Shown here one piece after another: positions 56,367-64,000 of a stretch of 64,000 nucleotides of DNA. Below the pieces are notes generated by a model. The model saw only the letters and a program-made list of their open reading frames with translations. It searched no databases and was not told the origin of the DNA. The position numbers were made by a program, and so were the translations under genes. Positions within the stretch are counted from its first letter, which is position 1; each line of letters starts with the position of its first letter. Source of the stretch: CBDCDJ01 sp965215355 (GTDB lineage Bacteria; Deinococcota; Deinococci; Deinococcales; Trueperaceae); NCBI GenBank assembly GCA_965215355.1, contig CBDCDJ010000007.1:3596001-3660000 (forward strand). Reading direction: 5' to 3'.

Positions 56367-56416
56367 AGGTGTCAAGAAAAACCCCGTGTCGCGCCTCGGA
56401 AGCTCGAGGGGTGGGG

Positions 56417-57382
56417 CTAAACCCCCTCCAGCCAAGAAAGTTCCTCCGGCGTGAGCGTCACGTCCAAAGCGGCAAGGTTCGCCCTAAACTCGGCGGCGCT
56501 GTTGCACCCCACCAGCGCGAAGATGTCGAGGGGTTGGCTCAGCACGTAAGCCAGGGCGATTTGCGGCAGCGACAGACCCTTTTGCTCAGCCAACGCCTCG
56601 GCCCGGTCGAGACGCTCGAAGTTGGCCTCGGCACCGTAGGAACTTGCGCACAGTTTGTCGAGGTAGCTTTCGAACGTTTCTAAATTGTCCCGCCTAAACC
56701 GGCCCGAGAAAAAGCCCCCAGCGAGGCTTGACCAGGTAAAAAGAGGCATCTTTTCACGGCGGTACCAGGCTCGAGCCCCCGCCCCGCTCGGACCGCTGAG
56801 GCTGATACAACCCGGCCACGGTTCTTCGACTTGTTCGGCGAGGCTGAAGTTCGGCGAACTCGCCGCGAAGGGCGTGAGATTGTTGCGTTCGGCGTAGGCC
56901 TTGGCCTCGGCGATGCGCGTGTGGGTCCAGTTCGAGCCGCCGAAAGCGCGAACCCGGCCTGCGTCCAGGTGTTCGTTGAGAACGTCGATGATCGGCCCCA
57001 CCGGCACCGCGGGGTCGTCGCGGTGCAACAGGTAGAGGTCGATGTACTCGGTCTTGAAACGGGCCAGCGAATCGAACAGGTCGGCGCTGATGTCGAACGG
57101 GGTGACGCGGGCGCGGTCCGCGTTGTGGTGCGCACCCTTGCCGATGAGGACGATTTGCTCGCGCAGGTCTCTTGTGTGAAGCCAACTTCCCACCGCGCGC
57201 TCGTTGTCGCCCTGACCGTAGACGTGGGCCGTATCGAAGGCCGTGCAGCCGAGAGCGTAGACCTCGTCGAGCAAGGCGAAGCTTTGTTCCGAGTTCCGCG
57301 AACTGACCATGACCGTGCCCTGTACGAGCCGGGAAACGGGTTTGTTGATGCCTGCTACGGAGCCGTACTGCAATGTGAACAC
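56417..57382 (-). CDS. Aldo/keto reductase (second)
   Basis: 321 residues from GTG 57382 after GCGAGG. Motifs: LVQGTVMVSSRN, the catalytic AFDTAHVYGQGDNERAVG, LIGKGAHHNADR (Lys), YIDLYLLHRDDP (His), FGGSNWTHTRI and the C-terminal cofactor region PLDIFALVGCNSAAEF. It differs from the AKR at 49158 in length and C-terminus. Reduces an unknown carbonyl substrate in the cytosol. TATACT lies further upstream (57397-57402). Confidence 0.9.
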   Translation of the reverse strand: MFTLQYGSVAGINKPVSRLVQGTVMVSSRNSEQSFALLDEVYALGCTAFDTAHVYGQGDNERAVGSWLHTRDLREQIVLIGKGAHHNADRARVTPFDISADLFDSLARFKTEYIDLYLLHRDDPAVPVGPIIDVLNEHLDAGRVRAFGGSNWTHTRIAEAKAYAERNNLTPFAASSPNFSLAEQVEEPWPGCISLSGPSGAGARAWYRREKMPLFTWSSLAGGFFSGRFRRDNLETFESYLDKLCASSYGAEANFERLDRAEALAEQKGLSLPQIALAYVLSQPLDIFALVGCNSAAEFRANLAALDVTLTPEELSWLEGV

Positions 57383-57481
57383 CTCGCTCTAGGACGTTTG
57401 CAGACCAGTATAGTCCCGCGACGAAAGCTCTAATCAAAGTTCGGAGCGGGTTCGGTCTGTAGGCCCCAGCTTCGCCCAGCC

Positions 57482-58240
57482 TCAAGAGCGCAAGTAAGAC
57501 GCCCCGTTCACGTCGATAATCGCGCCGCTGCTGAACACGGCTCCCTCGGAAGCCAGAAACAGCACCGCGTGCGCGACTTCTTCGGGCTTAGCGACGCGGC
57601 CGAACGGGCTCTGGTTGCGCACGTCTTCACCCCGGGGACTTTTCAGCAGACTCCAGGCCATGTCCGTCTCGACAAAGCCCGGGGCCACCACGCCGACACT
57701 GATGTTGTGCGGGGCCAGCTTTTGCGCCAACGACTGGCTGAGGGCGTTCAGTCCCGCCTTGCTCGCGCCGTAAGCGGGGGCCTCCGGCTCGCCGCGAAAC
57801 GCGCCTCGAGAAGAAACGTTGACGATTTTGCCGCCGCCCTGCCGAATCATCACCTGGGCTGCGTGGTAGCAGAGGTTGGCCGGGGCGACGAGGTTGACGT
57901 TCAAAACGTGCTGCCAGGCCGTTTGCCAGGCCGTAAAGTCCACGCTGTCAACCGGGTGCGCCTCGAAAATGCCGGCGTTGTTCACCAGGATGTCGAGACT
58001 CCCCAGACCCGTTACGGTGCGCTCGACGAGGTCTTTTGTAAAGGTGGGGACGGTAAGGTCACCGGCTATGCGGATGTGCGAATCACCCTCGAGCGAAGCC
58101 AACGCCTCTTCGGCCGCCGCGTGGTTGTCGCGGTAGGACAGGGCGACCCGCGCGCCCCGGGCGGCGAAGGCCTGGGCGACGGCGCGGCCGATGCCCCGCG
58201 CGCCGCCGGTGACGAGGACGTTTTTGCCTTGAAAGTTCAT
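57482..58240 (-). CDS. Short-chain dehydrogenase/reductase
   Basis: 252 residues from ATG 58240, chosen for GAGGT five bases upstream; the longer frame to 58264 lacks this. Cofactor loop VTGGARGIGRAV, LVNNAGIF, catalytic serine VNVSSRGAF, active-site YGASKAG and the C-terminal GVVAPGFVETDM. The pattern is that of FabG-like 3-oxoacyl reductases or sugar dehydrogenases. The exact substrate is unknown. It lies alone between two non-coding stretches. Confidence 0.9.
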   Translation of the reverse strand: MNFQGKNVLVTGGARGIGRAVAQAFAARGARVALSYRDNHAAAEEALASLEGDSHIRIAGDLTVPTFTKDLVERTVTGLGSLDILVNNAGIFEAHPVDSVDFTAWQTAWQHVLNVNLVAPANLCYHAAQVMIRQGGGKIVNVSSRGAFRGEPEAPAYGASKAGLNALSQSLAQKLAPHNISVGVVAPGFVETDMAWSLLKSPRGEDVRNQSPFGRVAKPEEVAHAVLFLASEGAVFSSGAIIDVNGASYLRS

Positions 58241-58490
58241 AAGTACCTCATTCACGAAACGCACCTCGGGGAGGCTCGAGAGCCCGCCTCAACCCGCCGA
58301 TTCTAACCCGGCCCAGCCAGAACTGCTTTTGCACGGGCGGTTGCCGAGCGCGAGAGCTGACGCTGGTTTCGAACGCACCGGCACGCGCAGTGACGAGGAA
58401 GGCTCGTTCTTTGGCAGCACCTTTAGGGTTCAGGTTGTCCGGCTGTCAACCCCTTTTAGGGCAGCAAAAACCCGACTTTACCCTTGCAAC

Positions 58491-58745
58491 TCAAGTGTCT
58501 AAGTACTTCATAAACGCCTCGGGGACGAACATCCTGCTGACCAACAACCGGTCGTCCTCGACGCGGGCGTGCCCGGCCCGCTCCAAGGCCTTCAAACTCG
58601 CCTGCACCTTGCCCTGCACCTGGCGCAAGGGCGCGTCTTGGTAGTCCTCGTCAGGGCGCGCCAGCGCTAAAAAGCCGCGGTGAAAGCTCGGCAGGTCGTC
58701 CAAGGGGATGGCCCGCTCGAGCGCCCGCCAATCGACGTCCGGCAT
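58491..58745 (-). CDS. Small helical protein, tandem paralogue 2
   Basis: 84 residues from ATG 58745 after GGAGG. Shares the layout of the gene just upstream: VDWRALERAIP at the start, then QGKVQASLKALERAGHARVEDDRL and VPEAFMKYL at the end. No known domain, signal peptide or membrane segment. The similarity suggests an old local duplication, and the two genes are 18 bp apart, so co-transcribed. Confidence 0.65.
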   Translation of the reverse strand: MPDVDWRALERAIPLDDLPSFHRGFLALARPDEDYQDAPLRQVQGKVQASLKALERAGHARVEDDRLLVSRMFVPEAFMKYLDT

Positions 58746-58763
58746 CAGCCAAGCCTCCGGAGT

Positions 58764-59021
58764 CTAAACGTACTTTTGAAACGCGTCGGGAATGAGGGCT
58801 TTGTCGATGAGGATTTTACCGTCCTCTTCTTTGACGCGGCCTTCGCGCTCCAAGGTCTCCAAGGTAGACTGTACGTTCTCGGCCGCCTTGCTCTCGTAGG
58901 GCGTGTCGGCGTTGTCGGCGGGCAGCGCCAGTTGGGAAAAGGCTTGGTCCAACGACTGTCGTTCGTCCTCGGGAACGCGTTCTTGCAAGGCGCTCCAGTC
59001 TACCCAGGTGATTTCGCTCAT
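58764..59021 (-). CDS. Small helical protein, tandem paralogue 1
   Basis: 85 residues from ATG 59021, with TAGTCT 5 nt upstream. Sequence VDWSALQERVPEDERQSLDQ, then ENVQSTLETLEREGRVKEED and IPDAFQKYV aligns along its whole length with the next gene. Acidic and probably cytosolic. Function unknown. Confidence 0.65.
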   Translation of the reverse strand: MSEITWVDWSALQERVPEDERQSLDQAFSQLALPADNADTPYESKAAENVQSTLETLEREGRVKEEDGKILIDKALIPDAFQKYV

Positions 59022-59026
59022 GGCTT

Positions 59027-59032
59027 AGACTA
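59027..59032 (-). promoter_or_regulatory. -10 element TAGTCT of the paralogue pair
   Basis: On the minus strand TAGTCT ends 5 nt before ATG 59021. Confidence 0.45.
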
Positions 59033-59095
59033 CCTCACTTCACGTTCGGCCGAGTCGTGTGGACGCCGCGTGACTCAAACCCCTGTTTTTCAGCT

Positions 59096-60976
59096 TCAAT
59101 CCGAGGCCTGTAAAAGGCCGCTCGCCTGCACGAGACCCAGCTCACCGAGCGCCCTGCGAATCGCGTCCGGGCCGTAACCGAGCGCCTCGTGCTGCGCCGC
59201 GGGGTCGCCGTGGGGCACGACCACGTCAGGAATCCCCAAACGCCGCAACGTCACGCTCACACCCCGGTCGGCCAGCACTTCCGCGACCGCCGAACCCAGA
59301 CCGCCGTGGAGCGCGTGGTCCTCGACCGTGATGAGCGCCCCGGCGCGTGCGGCCAGCTCGAGCAGCAGTGTTTCGTCCAGCGGCTTGACGAAGCGCGCGT
59401 TGACGACGCCGACTTTCGGGTTGCCCTGGGCCGCTTGAAGCGCGTAAGAAAGCGTCAGGCCGAGGGCGAGCAGGTAGGCGTCGGTTCCCTCTTGCAAAAC
59501 GTCCCAAGTGCCCCACTCTATTTCCGGCCAGCTTTCAGGGGCTCGCTCTGGGGCGGGGACGACTTTGCCCCGGGGCCAGCGGATGGCTTTGGGGCCGCCG
59601 AGTTCCAGGGCTTTTTTGAGCATACTCTGCAGTTCGGCGGCGTCTTTGGGCATGGCGACCGCCATGTTGGGCAGCGCGCGCAAGAAGCTCAGGTCGTAAA
59701 TCCCCTGGTGCGTCGCGCCGTCGCCGCCGACCAGTCCGGCGCGGTCGACGGCGAACACGACGTCCAAGTTTTCGATACACACGTCGTGGATGACCTGGTC
59801 GTAGCCGCGCTGCAAGAAAGTGCTGTAAATAGCGACGATAGGTTTCTCGCCGCGCAACGCCAAACCCGCCCCCACCGTGACCGCGACGTCCTCGGCGATG
59901 CCGACGTCTAAGTAACGCTCACCGTGAACCTTGCTGTACTCGTCCAGGCCGCTGCCGACGCGCATGGCCGGGGTAATGACCCAGACGCGGTCGTCCCGGT
60001 CGGCGAGTTGAATAGCCGCGTCGCCGAAGGCGTTGGCCCAGGTGTAACCCTTGACGGCGGCGACCGGTTTCAAAAGGTCGAACTTGCCCGCGCCGTGCCA
60101 CTCGATGGGGTCGGCCTCGGCGATTTTGTAGCCCTTGCCCTTGGTGGTGACGACGTGGAGCATGGTCGGGCCGTCCATCTTGCGGATGTGCTCTAAATAG
60201 TACAGCACCTGCGCCACGTCGTGCCCGTCGATGGGTCCCACGTAGCGCACGCCCATCGCGTGAAACGGGTTGGCGCTGACGGGGTCGAAAAAGTGCCGGG
60301 CGGCGTCCTTGGCGCGGCTGCCGAGTTTGCTCAAAAATTGAAAACCGCTCAAAGCTTTTTTGCCGGACTTTTCCGCCTGCTGAAACCACGGCTGAACCTG
60401 CAGGGTGCGCAGGTAAGTCTTGAGCGCGCCGACGTTCTCGCTGATGGACATCTCGTTGTCGTTGAGGATAATCGTCATCTTCGGCTTGATGTGTCCGATT
60501 TGGTTCAGCGCGGCGAGCGCCATGCCGCCGGTCAGCGCGCCGTCGCCGATAATCGGGATGACCGCGTAGTCCTCAAAGCGCGCGTCCCTCGCCAAGGCCA
60601 TGCCGAGGGCGGCGGCCAGACTCGTGCTCGCGTGCCCGACGGTCAGCGCGTCGTGCTCGGACTCGCTGCTGGTCGTGAACCCGGCCAAACCGCCCGGCTG
60701 CCGGATGGTGTCGATGAGGCCTTTGCGGCCCGTCAAGATTTTGTGGCCGTAGGCCTGGTGGCCCACGTCCCACACGAAACGGTCCACGGCCGAGTTGTAC
60801 AGGTAGTGTAGCGCGACGGTGAGTTCGACCGCGCCCAGGCTCGAGGCGAGGTGTCCCCCGCCCAAAGAACACACCCGGACGACCTCGCTCCGCAACTCCT
60901 CACTGAGTTCGGGCAAAGCCTCCCTAGGTAACTTTTTGAGGTCCTCGGGCGAGTTGATGCCTGCTAAAAGTGACAT
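59096..60976 (-). CDS. dxs: 1-deoxy-D-xylulose-5-phosphate synthase
   Basis: 626 residues from ATG 60976, with AGGAGG directly upstream (an in-frame ATG at 61003 is less likely). First enzyme of the MEP isoprenoid pathway: joins pyruvate and glyceraldehyde-3-phosphate using thiamine diphosphate. Motifs: GHASTSLAAALGMALARD, the ThDP/Mg loop IIGDGALTGGMALAALN, YVGPIDGHD, the transketolase middle domain (about 310-480) with DRAGLVGGDGATHQG, and a C-terminal domain with TVEDHALHGGLGSAV. Length is normal. No other MEP genes lie in the window. Confidence 0.95.
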   Translation of the reverse strand: MSLLAGINSPEDLKKLPREALPELSEELRSEVVRVCSLGGGHLASSLGAVELTVALHYLYNSAVDRFVWDVGHQAYGHKILTGRKGLIDTIRQPGGLAGFTTSSESEHDALTVGHASTSLAAALGMALARDARFEDYAVIPIIGDGALTGGMALAALNQIGHIKPKMTIILNDNEMSISENVGALKTYLRTLQVQPWFQQAEKSGKKALSGFQFLSKLGSRAKDAARHFFDPVSANPFHAMGVRYVGPIDGHDVAQVLYYLEHIRKMDGPTMLHVVTTKGKGYKIAEADPIEWHGAGKFDLLKPVAAVKGYTWANAFGDAAIQLADRDDRVWVITPAMRVGSGLDEYSKVHGERYLDVGIAEDVAVTVGAGLALRGEKPIVAIYSTFLQRGYDQVIHDVCIENLDVVFAVDRAGLVGGDGATHQGIYDLSFLRALPNMAVAMPKDAAELQSMLKKALELGGPKAIRWPRGKVVPAPERAPESWPEIEWGTWDVLQEGTDAYLLALGLTLSYALQAAQGNPKVGVVNARFVKPLDETLLLELAARAGALITVEDHALHGGLGSAVAEVLADRGVSVTLRRLGIPDVVVPHGDPAAQHEALGYGPDAIRRALGELGLVQASGLLQASD

Positions 60977-61084
60977 GCGCCTCCTGTTCAGACAACCAGA
61001 CAAGGCGAGTTTAGCAAGGCCGGACCCGTGGCTTAGTAGCCAGGGTTCAGGAGTCAGGGTCTAGGGGACGACCACGCCCCCGCG

Positions 61085-61771
61085 CTAGCGCGCGGCTTGA
61101 CCGGTCGCGTTGGTCGCCACCAGGTAGAAGTCGTTCTCGGTCTTGACCTCGCCCAGGTAGGGCGTAAACCAGGTGGTGAGTTTTTGCGTGCCCAAGACGT
61201 TGCGCTCGTCGTCTAAGAAGCGCGCCTCGAAATCGATGACGTAGACCTGGTAGCTGCCCGCCGGCACGTCGACCTGCCGGCGGTCGACCACCGTGTAGCG
61301 GTACTCGACCGCGTAGGACTGCCGCTGGTTCTCCGGTTTGGCGGCCGGGTAGAAAACGTTTGCCACCGTGTCGCCGCCCCAGGTCGAGCCGGTGTTCAAG
61401 GTCCCTTCAGCCGGAAACTCTTTGACCGGCGGGTCGTAGCTGACCTGTTGACCGGGTCGGTTCTCTTGCAACAAAAACACGCCGTCGGGCTGGTACTGGC
61501 GGTACCAGCTGTTGTCGAGGCCGAAGCCCTGCAACCGCGTCACGATCCACAGTTCGCCGCCGACCACGGTCGGCCCCTCGACGGTTTGGACGATTTTGGG
61601 CTCGTTCAGGCCCGCGCCCGTCGGCAGGTACTGCCAGGTGGCTCCGGCCTCTTGTGGGTAAAAACTTATGGGTTCGCTGAGCTGTTGGACTTCGATGTCG
61701 GCGCTTTCGCCCGCGGGCACACACGCCGCCAACACACCGAGCAGAGTCGACACAAGCAAAAAACGTTTCAT
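61085..61771 (-). CDS. Lipoprotein, hypothetical
   Basis: 228 residues from ATG 61771. Signal peptide MKRFLLVSTLLGVLAAC with the lipobox cysteine at 17. The mature part is beta-rich (WQYLPTGAGLNEPKIVQTV, YRYTVVDRRQVDVPAGSYQV, LTTWFTPYLGEVKTE), a pattern I associate with DUF3108-like surface lipoproteins but cannot confirm. Lnt, encoded earlier, would acylate it. TAGAGT lies 6 nt before the start. Confidence 0.75.
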   Translation of the reverse strand: MKRFLLVSTLLGVLAACVPAGESADIEVQQLSEPISFYPQEAGATWQYLPTGAGLNEPKIVQTVEGPTVVGGELWIVTRLQGFGLDNSWYRQYQPDGVFLLQENRPGQQVSYDPPVKEFPAEGTLNTGSTWGGDTVANVFYPAAKPENQRQSYAVEYRYTVVDRRQVDVPAGSYQVYVIDFEARFLDDERNVLGTQKLTTWFTPYLGEVKTENDFYLVATNATGQAAR

Positions 61772-62097
61772 GGCGACACTCTACCCCACCGCTCGAGCGG
61801 CAAAGGTGAAGTTTGTCAAGTCGGCCGGACGGGCTCGAGCCTTGCCCCAACCGCGCCGGACTAGGGGGTACAATCGTCCTCGGGGCGAAACAGCTCGGGG
61901 TGGCGTCCCGAATTCCTAACGGCTTTTGGCGAGCCTGGAGGCAGGAGGGCAGCACCCGGACTCGAGTGTCCGAAGTTTCGGCTCGAGACTGTCGCAGACT
62001 CGGGTCGCCCGCGGTAAACTTTCGCGAAAAACGATTGCGAAGAACAACTCAAAACCCGCCCGCATCAAGACGGGCTCGAAAGAAACGGGGAAAGCAC
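61772..62097. other. Intergenic region before the membrane-protein gene
   Basis: 326 bp. Contains the lipoprotein's TAGAGT (61778-61783, minus), a TACAAT box near 61868 on the plus strand, and several CTCGAG sites. An open frame crosses it from 61813 but its translation is arginine/serine-rich and unlike protein, so I treat it as leader. Confidence 0.5.
61778..61783 (-). promoter_or_regulatory. -10 element TAGAGT before the lipoprotein gene
   Basis: On the minus strand TAGAGT ends 6 nt before ATG 61771, leaderless spacing. Confidence 0.5.
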
Positions 62098-63939
62098 TTG
62101 TCTGACTACCGCAAGCCTCGGCGTACAGCGTCCGTCTGGGGAGTTTATTTCGTTTTTCTGACCCTGCTTTACTTGTTGCCGCTGTGGCTGTTCACTTATT
62201 TCCCGACCGCCGACGGCCCCGTCCACCTGGGGTCCGCCGCCGTCCTCAGGGAACTCGCCCAGGGCGACGCTCCTTTTTTGGAGGCTTTTTTTTATCCGCA
62301 GTGGCGCGTCGCCACTAACCAGCTCTACCACGGCCTGTTGGTCGTTTTGGGCTCGTTCATGCCGCTCTTGACGGCCGAAAAGCTCGTCTTGAGCCTCTAC
62401 GTGGTGGCGCTGCCCCTCGCCACCCTCTTCGCCATAGGGCGCGTGCGGGGCAAGGCCCTGGCCGTCTTCCTGGTGTTTCCTTTTGTCTACTCCTACGTCG
62501 TGCTTTTGGGCCTTTACAACTTGGCGCTGGGCTTCGTCGTTTTCACGCTCACGGTAGGCGTTTACCTCTCTTTCGCGCGGCGGCCGACGCTGGCGAAGGG
62601 GGTCGGTGTAACGCTTCTTTTGCTGCTGAGCTACTTTGTTCACGTGGTTGCGGCAGCGAGCGCTCTGTTGGCGGTCGGCGTCATGGCTGCTTTTAAGTTC
62701 TTGGCTTCTTTGGCTCGAGACCGCTCGAGCGAAGACGAGCGTAGCGCACGTTCTACAAACGAGGACGGGGTGGCTCGAGCCGCCCCGCACAATCGCCGCC
62801 CCGCGCTGCTTTTCGGCGGCACCCTGCTGACTTTCGTCCCCTTGGTGGTCCTCATCGGGACCTTTTTTCTGACGACGGGCCGGGACACGCCGTCGGACGC
62901 GTCGCTTTCCAACTTTGCGAGCGTACCGACGATGGTTCGCACCTTTTTGACCCAACCGTCTTCACCCCTAGACGTCGGCAAACGGGTTCTCACCACCTAC
63001 TCGTTCGCCGACGTGTTCGTCACGGCGCCCTGGAACCTGCTGCTGCTGGTCCTCGCCGGGGTGGCCCTCTACCGCACCTTCGCCCGCTCGGGCGAGCGCG
63101 GCTTCGGCGACCTGCTCCTGCCGGCGGTGGGGGTGTTCGCGCTCGTGGTGCTGTGGTCGCCGCGCCGCCTGGGCGAGGTGGGGCTGCTCACCGAGCGCTT
63201 TCTGCCCTTTTTGTACCTCTTGTTCGTGGTGTGGCTCTCGAGCCAGCCGCTGACCCCACGCCTGTGGCGGCACACGGCCCTGTTGGGTTTCGCCTTCGCC
63301 GCCGCGAGCCTGTTTTATCACCTGCCCATCTACGCCATGTTCAACTACGACCTGAAAGAGTACGTGTCGGCGGCGCAGAGCGTCGAAGACCGCTCGACGG
63401 TGCTGGCGCTGCCCTTAAACAACTACAACCGGGACGCGAGCCTCGAAAACGGCCTCGCCGAGATGGTCCCGGAGTTGCGCCTGAGCCCCTTTATGGGCGC
63501 GACGGGGTACATCGCCCTGGAACGCCGCATCGTGGATTTGCGCAACTACCAGGCGCGCAAGGACTACTTCCCGCTGCGCTTGCGCCCCGAGCTGAGCCCC
63601 GACCTCTACCTGACCTCGGAAAGCGTGCCGGACAAGACGAGCGACGGGTTGAGCCACTTGGACTATCCGCCTTTCAGCGTCGACCTGTCGCGCTACGAAA
63701 CCGAAACGGGTTGTACCGTCGATTACGTGCTGTTCTGGGGACCGTTTGAAAGGTATGAAGAGAGGATTTCCGAGCTGCTCGAGCAGCTGCGGCCCTACGA
63801 CCTCGTTTTCGTGTCGGAACCCCGCGGCCTCATGCGGGTCTACGAACGCCGCGGGGTACGGCGTCCGGCGGACGCCCCCTGCACCCCCGTTGCGCAGCCG
63901 GTCGCGGACCTGTTCTACGGCGGCTTTGACAACCGTTGA
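62098..63939 (+). CDS. Polytopic membrane protein, GT-C glycosyltransferase-like
   Basis: 613 residues if read from TTG 62098; the start is uncertain because the frame is open to 61813. About eleven membrane helices span residues 15-430. The first periplasmic loop carries TADGPVHLGSAAVLRELA, an Asp near the membrane as in GT-C transferases. The C-terminal third is a soluble domain with FGATGYIALE-like and YFPLRLRPELSP segments. It may transfer or flip lipid-linked sugars, but no specific family was recognised. Confidence 0.65.
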   Translation: MSDYRKPRRTASVWGVYFVFLTLLYLLPLWLFTYFPTADGPVHLGSAAVLRELAQGDAPFLEAFFYPQWRVATNQLYHGLLVVLGSFMPLLTAEKLVLSLYVVALPLATLFAIGRVRGKALAVFLVFPFVYSYVVLLGLYNLALGFVVFTLTVGVYLSFARRPTLAKGVGVTLLLLLSYFVHVVAAASALLAVGVMAAFKFLASLARDRSSEDERSARSTNEDGVARAAPHNRRPALLFGGTLLTFVPLVVLIGTFFLTTGRDTPSDASLSNFASVPTMVRTFLTQPSSPLDVGKRVLTTYSFADVFVTAPWNLLLLVLAGVALYRTFARSGERGFGDLLLPAVGVFALVVLWSPRRLGEVGLLTERFLPFLYLLFVVWLSSQPLTPRLWRHTALLGFAFAAASLFYHLPIYAMFNYDLKEYVSAAQSVEDRSTVLALPLNNYNRDASLENGLAEMVPELRLSPFMGATGYIALERRIVDLRNYQARKDYFPLRLRPELSPDLYLTSESVPDKTSDGLSHLDYPPFSVDLSRYETETGCTVDYVLFWGPFERYEERISELLEQLRPYDLVFVSEPRGLMRVYERRGVRRPADAPCTPVAQPVADLFYGGFDNR

Positions 63940-64000
63940 ACGAGGTTGAGTACCCACGTCCAACGCGCGGCGCACCTGGTCGGGCTTGAGAAAACTGAGC

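Noticed and set aside
58265..58490. Possible tRNA because of GGTTTCGAAC
   Set aside because: No acceptor stem or anticodon arm could be folded around it.
61813..62097. N-terminal extension of the membrane protein
   Set aside because: The translation is arginine/serine-rich and unlike a membrane-protein N-terminus; the first helix begins just after 62098.
63918..64000. End of a minus-strand gene entering from the right
   Set aside because: One frame gives a plausible tail (WVLNLVQRLSKPP-stop), but with only about 80 bp and overlap with the plus-strand gene it cannot be supported.

Overview
The window reads as high-GC bacterial chromosome, most likely from a Deinococcota lineage (Truepera-like is my best guess; inferred, not proven). 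Three things point there. Many core genes have a TANNNT promoter element only 5-9 nt before the start codon and no Shine-Dalgarno sequence, the leaderless style described in Deinococcus. The hexamer CTCGAG is strongly over-represented. The gene content (lnt, metH, dxs, lpdA, fadI/fadJ) is that of a diderm aerobe. No rRNA, tRNA or CRISPR array was seen.

Layout. (1) 1-16.2 kb, minus strand: an insecticidal-type Tc (ABC) toxin operon in the order TcB-TcC fusion, a DUF6236-like gene, a small hydrophobic ORF (probably the frameshifted end of the preceding gene), then TcA, which runs off the left edge. CTCGAG is much rarer here than elsewhere and two of the genes have clear Shine-Dalgarno sequences, which suggests acquired DNA. 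(2) 16.2-29.6 kb: an accessory patch with four insertion sequences: an ISAs1 element that cleanly splits a DUF433 gene, an IS200-type tnpA, and an IS256 element nested in a decayed IS630. Between them lie secreted proteins, an XRE regulator, a formamidase-like gene lacking its normal 5' end, a membrane protein/HTH operon with two palindromic operators 42 bp apart, and two esterases. (3) 29.7-64 kb: mostly core genes. These are apolipoprotein N-acyltransferase, an ATP-grasp protein, metF-like and metH, a Uma2 nuclease, a Nudix hydrolase, an AbrB/VapC toxin-antitoxin pair with its operator, two voltage-gated-type ion channels, a GHMP sugar kinase with a sugar nucleotidyltransferase, TerC, a DUF2207 membrane protein, a fatty-acid beta-oxidation pair (thiolase and FadJ), two aldo/keto reductases, an M20 peptidase with a small kinase, a DUF433/DUF5615 toxin-antitoxin pair, PAP2 phosphatase, lpdA, an SDR, dxs, a lipoprotein and a large membrane protein.

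How genes work together. TcA is expected to be the pore/translocation subunit and the TcB-TcC fusion the cocoon plus toxic enzyme. MetF-like and MetH overlap and link methylene-THF reduction to methionine synthesis. Thiolase and FadJ overlap by 4 bp and give three beta-oxidation activities. The kinase and nucleotidyltransferase form a sugar-activation pair of the kind used for surface glycans. The most unusual parts are the Tc locus with its unrecognised C-terminal toxin domain, the CTCGAG signature, and the precise IS-insertion history.
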